From: a virus
Direction: 5' to 3' (one strand)
Length of the DNA: 60,950 bases
IMG/VR virus record: IMGVR_UViG_3300017991_002817
Span: 1 to 60,950 of that record
In this document: piece after piece, positions 56,139-60,950 of the stretch
Numbering within the stretch: position 1 is the stretch's first letter
Layout of the letters: each line of letters begins with the position of its first letter
Translations under genes and position numbers: made by a program
The notes under the pieces: model-generated
Database searches by the model: none
Told to the model about the DNA's origin: nothing
What the model saw: only the letters and a program-made list of their open reading frames with translations

Positions 56139-56322
56139 TATTCAACTCCTCCTGAATACGACGAACTGGAATTAAATCAGATGTTGAAATACTACCATCT
56201 TCTTCTATTCCGGACATTCGTTGGGTTAGAGTCCACTCTAAAGCGGCTTTCCATACTTCATGTGCAGATAATTTCCCACTCTGCTCTAATCTATTAGTAA
56301 ACCACGCTTGAAATGCTTTCAT
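56131..56322 (-). CDS. Hypothetical small protein
   Basis: 63 aa. A WKAALEWTLTQ helix after LSAHEVW recalls small phage proteins with an A--W-AALEW pattern. ATG overlaps Mre11's stop by 4 bases. Function unknown. Confidence 0.5.
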   Translation of the reverse strand: MKAFQAWFTNRLEQSGKLSAHEVWKAALEWTLTQRMSGIEEDGSISTSDLIPVRRIQEELNNE

Positions 56323-57272
56323 TTTTCAATTCCTTGGATCTCTTCCAGAACATCATCAATTTCGTTTCGAACATCCTCGGAAGCTTCCTTTTCTTTAATT
56401 ACCTCAAGGAGAATGTCAAAGCCCGTCTTTCCTCCATTTTTCCTAGAACCGATTCTACTTTTTAGCGCATCAATAAGTTTCTGACTGTTAATCTTATCTA
56501 TCTTTTGGTCCCGGCAAAGATCAAAAACCCCTTCTATTGGATCACAGGTCAGTTCAAAAAATTCTACTTTTCCTGTTTCTGTATCAAAAGTAGCAACGGA
56601 AGGACGATGTTCCAAATCCCACTTTGAGATGGTCTTTCTTACTAAACATCCCGCATTGATAATAGTCCTTCCTTGATACTCACTGCTGAAACGATAATGG
56701 TAGTCGCCACAAATCACTAAGTTATACTTCGGATTATTCCTCAAAAATTGATTTGGTTTTTGAAGTTCCTGTCCAGGAAAGAGGTCTCGATCACCTATCA
56801 TTTTATGTATCACCAGGATATTATACTCATCTTCTTGTTCTGGATTAGGGATGGGCTCTCCATAACTCGCTCCATACAGGTTAACTTTCGTTTCATCGGT
56901 TATGGAATAAATTGGATGGGGATCACTGAGTAGAAGGGTTCCCACCCCGGATGCTTTTAGTACGGCCAAAGGACTATTTTTTAGGGTGTGCAAACTATGT
57001 CCACTAATGTCATGTTGTCCGGAGACAAAGAAAACCCCTTCTTCATACCAAAGTTCCTTACGTAAGAATCTAATGATCTCAGCTTTGATTTTGTTTGAAG
57101 AAGTATGGGTATCAAAGAAATCCCCAGGTTGAATGATGTAGTCACATTTCTCCTCCTTAAAGATAGAGAATGCTTCCCGAAATTTTCTCATTTGAGTCTC
57201 AAAGAAGTTGTCCTTCCTTCGACTTGGTCCACGAGAAGTAAAATGTAAATCTCCGAATATTCCTAATTTCAT
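56319..57272 (-). CDS. Mre11/SbcD-like nuclease (T4 gp47-like)
   Basis: 317 aa. Phosphoesterase blocks: FGDLHF (D8, H10), QPGDFFD (D51), SGQHD (H87), VIHKMIG (H156) and CGDYHYRF (D190, H192). The usual GNHD reads GQHD, and the last block GHxH reads GDYH, so two metal-site positions differ from cellular Mre11. The C-terminal part (VRKTISKWDLEHRP, DALKSRIGSRKNG) is typical of gp47. Together with the two Rad50 halves it should process DNA ends for recombination-dependent replication. Weak ribosome site (GGAAGA, 11 bases). Confidence 0.85.
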   Translation of the reverse strand: MKLGIFGDLHFTSRGPSRRKDNFFETQMRKFREAFSIFKEEKCDYIIQPGDFFDTHTSSNKIKAEIIRFLRKELWYEEGVFFVSGQHDISGHSLHTLKNSPLAVLKASGVGTLLLSDPHPIYSITDETKVNLYGASYGEPIPNPEQEDEYNILVIHKMIGDRDLFPGQELQKPNQFLRNNPKYNLVICGDYHYRFSSEYQGRTIINAGCLVRKTISKWDLEHRPSVATFDTETGKVEFFELTCDPIEGVFDLCRDQKIDKINSQKLIDALKSRIGSRKNGGKTGFDILLEVIKEKEASEDVRNEIDDVLEEIQGIEK

Positions 57273-57278
57273 CTGATT

Positions 57279-57468
57279 TTATTCTTCCACCATTTCGTTA
57301 TTGATTGCTTTTTTAACATCTTCCCACTCGAATTACATCGAATTTCCGGACTGCCCCAACGAACCGAATTGGAAGAGGAGGCTGTGTACTTCCTCGAATT
57401 ACATCGAATTTCCGGACTGCCCCAACGGGAAGAACTGAGATAACTCTATTTAATCTTTTCTTATTCAT
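57279..57468 (-). pseudogene. Small gene with internal duplication, probably frameshifted
   Basis: ATG at 57468, overlapping the upstream stop by 8 bases, opens a 51-residue frame to 57313 that contains VGAVRKFDVIR twice, 22 residues apart. A second frame just after the second copy reads EWEDVKKAINNEMVEE to a stop at 57279, which looks like the true C-terminus. A one-base shift near 57327 would join them. If intact the 51-residue peptide is still translatable. Confidence 0.4.
57327..57427. repeat. 35-bp direct repeat, two copies
   Basis: Bases 57327-57361 and 57393-57427 are identical (core AATTACATCGAATTTCCGG). The 31-base spacer holds an inverted repeat GGAAG/CTTCC. The 66-base step is a multiple of three and the repeat encodes VGAVRKFDVIR on the minus strand, so this is better read as an in-gene duplication than as a CRISPR repeat pair. 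Confidence 0.8.
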
Positions 57469-57970
57469 TCTTAAGTTCTTTTAACTTTTGATTCCCAAAG
57501 TAATTAACAACATCGTCCCAGGAGTAAGGATAAAAATTATTAGTATCTACTCCAACATCTAGCTGGTCTTTGAATGGTCCCTTCCTTCCATGGGAATGGC
57601 CGAATAACTGCCAAGCCCCGTAATGGGATCTTTCCCATGTTCTCATACAGTAGTGGCAAACCACTACGAATTGTTGTTCTATACGTTTTCTCCACATAAA
57701 TTTGGTCGAGTTCGGTAACCAATGGTCGTGTGATCCTTTTAAGAAGATATGATTTCCATTCAATTTGGATATATACTTTTTATGGGCTTCTCTTTCCTTT
57801 TTGCACCAGCAGAAGTCTCCGGCATGAACGGTAAGATCATTTTTACCAACTACCTCATTAAATCTGCGGATAAGTTCTTTATCCATCTCTTCTACTGATT
57901 CGAAGGGGCGATTACAGTATTTAATAATATTAGAATGTCCGTAATGCTCGTCTACAGTAAAGAAAATCAT
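57461..57970 (-). CDS. Metallophosphoesterase (YfcE-like phage type)
   Basis: 169 aa; GAGAAATAAAT before the ATG. FFTVDEHYGHSNIIKYCNRPF at the start gives D7 and H9, then HAGDFCW, LKGSHDHW (usual GNHD as GSHD), VCHYCM and LFGHSHG. This is the common phage phosphoesterase of about 170 aa with a wide phosphodiesterase/phosphatase range. It differs clearly from the Mre11 homologue one gene downstream. Confidence 0.7.
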   Translation of the reverse strand: MIFFTVDEHYGHSNIIKYCNRPFESVEEMDKELIRRFNEVVGKNDLTVHAGDFCWCKKEREAHKKYISKLNGNHIFLKGSHDHWLPNSTKFMWRKRIEQQFVVVCHYCMRTWERSHYGAWQLFGHSHGRKGPFKDQLDVGVDTNNFYPYSWDDVVNYFGNQKLKELKNE

Positions 57971-57972
57971 AT

Positions 57973-58188
57973 TTATTTCTCGGTGTACTCAAATTGAATA
58001 ACATCATCTGCTAAGTGTGCCATAAAATTGGGGGCATCGATGATAGCGTTGTCACATTGTGTAATACATTCCCCGCTAAATTGCTCTTGTTCCGTAAACC
58101 AATCGATTACGGCTTCGAACACTTTGTTTTTCATCTCTTCGGAATCATCAAAAGAAAAAATACAATCTTCAAATTCTATTGTCCTCAT
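57973..58188 (-). CDS. Small acidic protein
   Basis: 71 aa; GGAGAACTATAA before the ATG. Acidic (EFEDCIFSFDDSEE, a helix NKVFEAVIDWFTEQEQF, then HLADDVIQFEYTEK). Overlaps the Rad50 N-half stop by 4 bases. Small acidic phage proteins sometimes mimic DNA, but nothing shows that here. Confidence 0.5.
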   Translation of the reverse strand: MRTIEFEDCIFSFDDSEEMKNKVFEAVIDWFTEQEQFSGECITQCDNAIIDAPNFMAHLADDVIQFEYTEK

Positions 58189-59408
58189 TTATAGTTCTCC
58201 AATATTTTTCTCTTCTTTTCTTTTGAAAGATTCACGCTTTCACATAGCGGACAAACTTCGATCTTATCCAGAAGATTAAAGAGTTCTTCTTGATTCTTTT
58301 CAATAAGCGGCTGAACTGGTTTTAAATCCTCTCTACCCAACTCAGAAATCAAATTTCTTATTGATCGAATCTCCCCATCTGTATTATTATACTCAGATAT
58401 CAATGTATCCGTTTCAATAATAAGATTTTCTGTTTTTTCCGGGAGTTCTAAAATATCCTTTAATATGGAAAGCTCCTGGATTAGGTTGGCTAAATTCTCT
58501 CTTTTTTGGTTCGATTTTGAAATAGAGTCTATTAAATCACCACATCTGGAAGAGGTTTTCTCGAAACCTTGGAATAGATCTTTTGGAAGAAGCTCTACTT
58601 CAAGTTCTGAAAGTTCGCCAATCTGAGTTCTCAATTCTCGGGTTATTGAAAACCCTTGAGTACATTTTTCACATTTTTCAACTGTAGAATCTAACATCTT
58701 CTCCAGATTTTCAGGAAGAACAATCCGATCTTTTTCTAATTGTTCCAGTTCCATTATCATGGGTCGGATATTAGATATCATTCGGGAAACTTCATCTTTC
58801 TCCTTCTGGATGGATTCCATAGACTGAATTAGTTTTTCAATTTTATTGACATCTATTTTTTGGAGTTTTGAAAGATTTTCCTCTACTTCTGATAGTCTTT
58901 TTCTCTCAGAAGACAATTCTGAATTTTTACTTGTAATCTTTCCTTTTAGAGCAGAGACGGCCTTGTCTAGAATATCCAGCCCAGAAATGCTTCGTATATG
59001 TTGTGCGACTTGTCCCGGAGGAGAAAGGACCAGGAAGGGCTGCTCCAACTGGGATTGTATATTGACATCCTCTAAATTTAAGGCCTCTAATATGTCAGAG
59101 GGTGGATTAGCTCCAAAGGAGTCAAAAGGTTCTTCTATACCAGAAATCCGGTACTCATTGGTTTTCTTTCCTCTTATTCTAGATATGGAATCGTTGTCCG
59201 ACTCAATTTCAACAATAGCATCCCCATCCTGATTTTTTCGTATGAAGGAAGTGCCTAAAGGTCTATTATCTTTTACCCAGGTTACAGATCGAAAGATGGA
59301 GGTCTTTCCTGAATCATTCTCGCCGGTAATAGTATTGATTCCAGGACCAAAATCAAGAACGCTATCCTTATGTCCTTGGAAGTTTTTAAGTCGTAATTTT
59401 CGTATCAT
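58185..59408 (-). CDS. Rad50/SbcC N-terminal half (Walker A, coiled coil, zinc hook)
   Basis: 407 aa. Starts IRKLRLKNFQGHKDSVLDFGPGIN and has Walker A TGENDSGKTSIF at 28-39, a Q-loop region near 118 and then about 250 residues of coiled coil. It ends with the zinc hook CPLC at 386-389 and 18 more residues. A further CEKC pair lies near 245. There is no signature motif or Walker B; these are in the gene at 54725-55363, seven genes downstream. So the ATPase is built from two chains, with the hook in this one. Confidence 0.85.
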   Translation of the reverse strand: MIRKLRLKNFQGHKDSVLDFGPGINTITGENDSGKTSIFRSVTWVKDNRPLGTSFIRKNQDGDAIVEIESDNDSISRIRGKKTNEYRISGIEEPFDSFGANPPSDILEALNLEDVNIQSQLEQPFLVLSPPGQVAQHIRSISGLDILDKAVSALKGKITSKNSELSSERKRLSEVEENLSKLQKIDVNKIEKLIQSMESIQKEKDEVSRMISNIRPMIMELEQLEKDRIVLPENLEKMLDSTVEKCEKCTQGFSITRELRTQIGELSELEVELLPKDLFQGFEKTSSRCGDLIDSISKSNQKRENLANLIQELSILKDILELPEKTENLIIETDTLISEYNNTDGEIRSIRNLISELGREDLKPVQPLIEKNQEELFNLLDKIEVCPLCESVNLSKEKKRKILENYK

Positions 59409-59646
59409 CTTCGGATTCTTTCAGAATATCCAAGACTTCTTCCATTGGAAGCGGACAAGGAAGGACCATTCCGTTTGCTAAAAATAAACCAGTGCCGGTT
59501 TTCACTATGGGAGTTTCCCCATCACCACCTTTGAGGCCCGTATCTATGGGAATCTTGTCGAGCATAACAATATGATCCATATTGATTGGATTGTTCTTTG
59601 TATTCCCTTCCTTGGTCATTATGGGTAGTTTTTCAGTTAAGTTCAT
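59386..59646 (-). CDS. Hypothetical protein
   Basis: 86 aa; AAGGATCAAA before the ATG. Low in helix, with DHIVMLDKIPIDTGLKGGDGE and TGLFLANGMVLPCPLPMEEV. No motif recognised. Overlaps the Rad50 N-half start by 23 bases, so it is co-translated with it. Confidence 0.5.
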   Translation of the reverse strand: MNLTEKLPIMTKEGNTKNNPINMDHIVMLDKIPIDTGLKGGDGETPIVKTGTGLFLANGMVLPCPLPMEEVLDILKESEDDTKITT

Positions 59647-60524
59647 TTTGATCCTTTCGTGAAAGGGAGAGTTTCAGAATAAAATCCAGAAGCCTTAGCA
59701 TGGCCGCCACCACCGTATTTTCTCGCTATTTCAGCTACATCAACTCTTCCATCAGATCGAAGAGAAAATTTCCACATCTCACCATTAAAAACTGATGAAA
59801 TGCACATATCATATTCGTTTATCCTATCACCAAACATTTCTGCTCCACATCCGGGGAAGATAAAATTGACAACAAAGCATTTATATCCCTCAAATTCTAC
59901 TTCGTATCCATATTGTTCAAGTTGATCTTTACAGAGGTTGTCCCGGTAAGTTAAACAAGTATGCCCCTGGTCTATAATAGTAGCTGTATCCGCGGCTTGT
60001 ATTGTTGAGTTTGAATTGAGTAATGCATCCCAGATATCATTCTCCGGACCATGTTCATATAGTTTCAGTCCTTCATTAAAGGAAGCAGTATTATCTCCAT
60101 AGACCCACTTCCAAGCGTCCCTATCCCCAATTAATTTTATTGCTGCAGGCATCTCCTGAGCCGGATATAGGGAGTTCCAAACAAGTTCACATCCAGAATA
60201 TTTGCTTCCAGGCTCAAGGATGCAGACAACGTTAGGTGGATAATTTTTGGATACCTCTGGAGTCGTTTTGTGGTGATCGTAAACGAAGACCCGGGTAGTC
60301 CGTGCACAAATTAGTTCCATAATTTCAGGTTTAAAATGGAAGTCAACTATGTATACTACTTCATTGGGTTCAATGGAATCTATCTCTTCCTGTAAGGAAT
60401 CCTGTATATCGTAGTCCACTTCTACGAATCTTCGTTTTGTGGAAGGGAAGTTTTCTTTAATGTATTTAGCTACGATGGCCGCGGCGGATCTACCATCCGC
60501 ATCATTGTGATGAAAACAGAGCAT
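59643..60524 (-). CDS. DHH/DHHA1 phosphoesterase
   Basis: 293 aa; GAAAGGATAAAAA before the ATG. HNDADGRSAAAIVAKYI at 6-22, IVDFHFKPE, YDHHKTTPE (the DHH) near 88, IGDRDAWKW and a C-terminal GGGGHAKASGF near 275 define a DHH-DHHA1 enzyme. Such proteins cleave short RNA oligomers, 3'-phosphoadenosine phosphate (pAp) or cyclic dinucleotides. pAp is the by-product of sulfotransferases, so pAp removal is one attractive but unproven role in this phage. Confidence 0.8.
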   Translation of the reverse strand: MLCFHHNDADGRSAAAIVAKYIKENFPSTKRRFVEVDYDIQDSLQEEIDSIEPNEVVYIVDFHFKPEIMELICARTTRVFVYDHHKTTPEVSKNYPPNVVCILEPGSKYSGCELVWNSLYPAQEMPAAIKLIGDRDAWKWVYGDNTASFNEGLKLYEHGPENDIWDALLNSNSTIQAADTATIIDQGHTCLTYRDNLCKDQLEQYGYEVEFEGYKCFVVNFIFPGCGAEMFGDRINEYDMCISSVFNGEMWKFSLRSDGRVDVAEIARKYGGGGHAKASGFYSETLPFTKGSK

Positions 60525-60527
60525 TTT

Positions 60528-60770
60528 TTATCCTTTCATAGAGCAATCATTTTCTGGAACATTTAAATCGGACTTCCATTTTATAAAAATAAGTGCCGAT
60601 GTTTTATCATCTTCTCCACCTAAGGCCTCCTTGGCCACCTCTTCAATATTCTTAAATCTCCTTTTGTAGGACTTCATATCCTTTTCATATTCATTGGCAC
60701 ACACGAAGAAGCCAACAAGAAGCCCAAAGATTGCACAACAAAAGGAACACGCGATTAATTCAGCTGACAT
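60528..60770 (-). CDS. Small membrane-anchored protein
   Basis: 80 aa from the second ATG at 60770, seven bases after GGAG; the ATG at 60776 is too close to it. One hydrophobic segment (LIACSFCCAIFGLLVGFFVCA) then a charged part (YEKDMKSYKRRFKNIEEVAKEALGG). Function unknown. Confidence 0.5.
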   Translation of the reverse strand: MSAELIACSFCCAIFGLLVGFFVCANEYEKDMKSYKRRFKNIEEVAKEALGGEDDKTSALIFIKWKSDLNVPENDCSMKG

Positions 60771-60772
60771 CT

Positions 60773-60950
60773 TCATTCTCCAACAGAATTGTTTGTTGTA
60801 CCCTTTTCAACGATGACATCTTCTACTTCTTCGAATACATCTTTTCCCTTGTTTGTTCCTGTCTTTTGTAAATTTAATTTATTTACTTGTTCAGAAGTCA
60901 AATCTATGGTCACCGTTCTTTTTCTAATAGGAATGGTTTGACCCGTATAT
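60773..60950 (-). CDS. C-terminal end of a gene running off the window
   Basis: 58 codons open to the window edge, with no start inside. Reads RKRTVTIDLTSEQVNKLNLQK, GTNKGKDVFEEVEDVIVEKG and ends SVGE. Likely the C-terminus of a protein whose start lies beyond 60950. No family recognised. Confidence 0.5.
   Translation of the reverse strand, partial: YTGQTIPIRKRTVTIDLTSEQVNKLNLQKTGTNKGKDVFEEVEDVIVEKGTTNNSVGE

Noticed and set aside
57327-57427. Possible two-repeat CRISPR array (35-bp repeats, 31-bp spacer)
   Set aside because: Only two repeats, no cas gene in the window, the 66-base step is in frame and the repeat reads as the same protein segment twice inside a small gene. An in-gene duplication explains it better.
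1-60950. Insertion sequences, integrase or attachment sites
   Set aside because: No transposase, recombinase or flanking inverted repeats with target duplications were seen on either strand.

Overview
The window is a piece of a large, AT-rich tailed double-stranded DNA phage with a contractile (myovirus-type) tail. The evidence is a run of T4-like tail tube, hub and baseplate wedge proteins, a large terminase subunit next to a probable small subunit, phage nucleotide-metabolism and Mre11/Rad50-type recombination genes, and one tRNA. I see no integrase, repressor or plasmid-type gene, so a virulent life style is likely but not proven. The host cannot be read directly. Two secreted proteins, one with a PEP-CTERM-like tail of the 'PAPGA-LLG' type and one with a TPS (haemagglutinin N-terminal) domain, suggest a bacterium with exosortase sorting and a glycan-rich surface; that tail variant is familiar from Planctomycetota-like genomes. 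The B12-dependent ribonucleotide reductase fits a host that makes or imports cobalamin.

Layout. (1) 67-20455, plus strand: tail tube and a tube-like paralogue, a leucine-rich-repeat protein, hub-assembly (gp26-like), tape-measure candidate, tube cap, gp53-like, gp27-like hub, gp5-like OB spike, a long fibre with beta-roll repeats, PAAR tip, gp25, gp6, and a mosaic adhesin set (Ig-like, Kelch, lectin-like, gpI-like, two paralogous fibres). (2) 20459-34328, plus strand and continuous with the tail operon: a 14-kb glycan island with two DUF115/MptE-like proteins, five to six glycosyltransferases, three methyltransferase domains, two sulfotransferases, an SGNH-like protein, a UDP-sugar 2-epimerase of the FnlC/WbjD type, two sugar-nucleotide SDR enzymes, and an APS kinase fused to an HxGH nucleotidyltransferase. 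An HTH-metallophosphoesterase ends the block, with a strong terminator at 35659-35700. (3) 35635-42722, minus strand: small and membrane proteins, a radical SAM/SPASM enzyme, a sigma-like factor, the two secreted proteins, an L7/L12-like protein, tRNA-Ser(UGA) and a broken small gene. (4) 43119-44339, plus strand: a four-gene block with its own promoter, including a receiver-like domain and an endonuclease V-like protein. (5) 44336-60950, minus strand: DNA-precursor metabolism (SLOG protein, dCMP deaminase, class II RNR, dNMP kinase, MazG), a queuosine-salvage-like protein, a second sigma-like factor, both terminase subunits, a GroES-like protein, an HExxH lipoprotein, QueD, HPRT, Mre11 and a Rad50 split into two genes, and a DHH phosphoesterase.

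How it fits together. The left half builds the tail and, I infer, a sulfated and methylated glycan put either on the virion or on the infected cell surface: PAPS supply (APS kinase), sugar-nucleotide supply, transferases and tailoring enzymes sit in one transcription unit with the adhesins. The right half makes DNA precursors, repairs and packages DNA, and may handle 7-deazaguanine bases. Several small genes in the minus-strand operons carry frameshifts or stops.

All functions are read from motifs by eye; no database search was possible. Starts were chosen from Shine-Dalgarno spacing and gene overlap.
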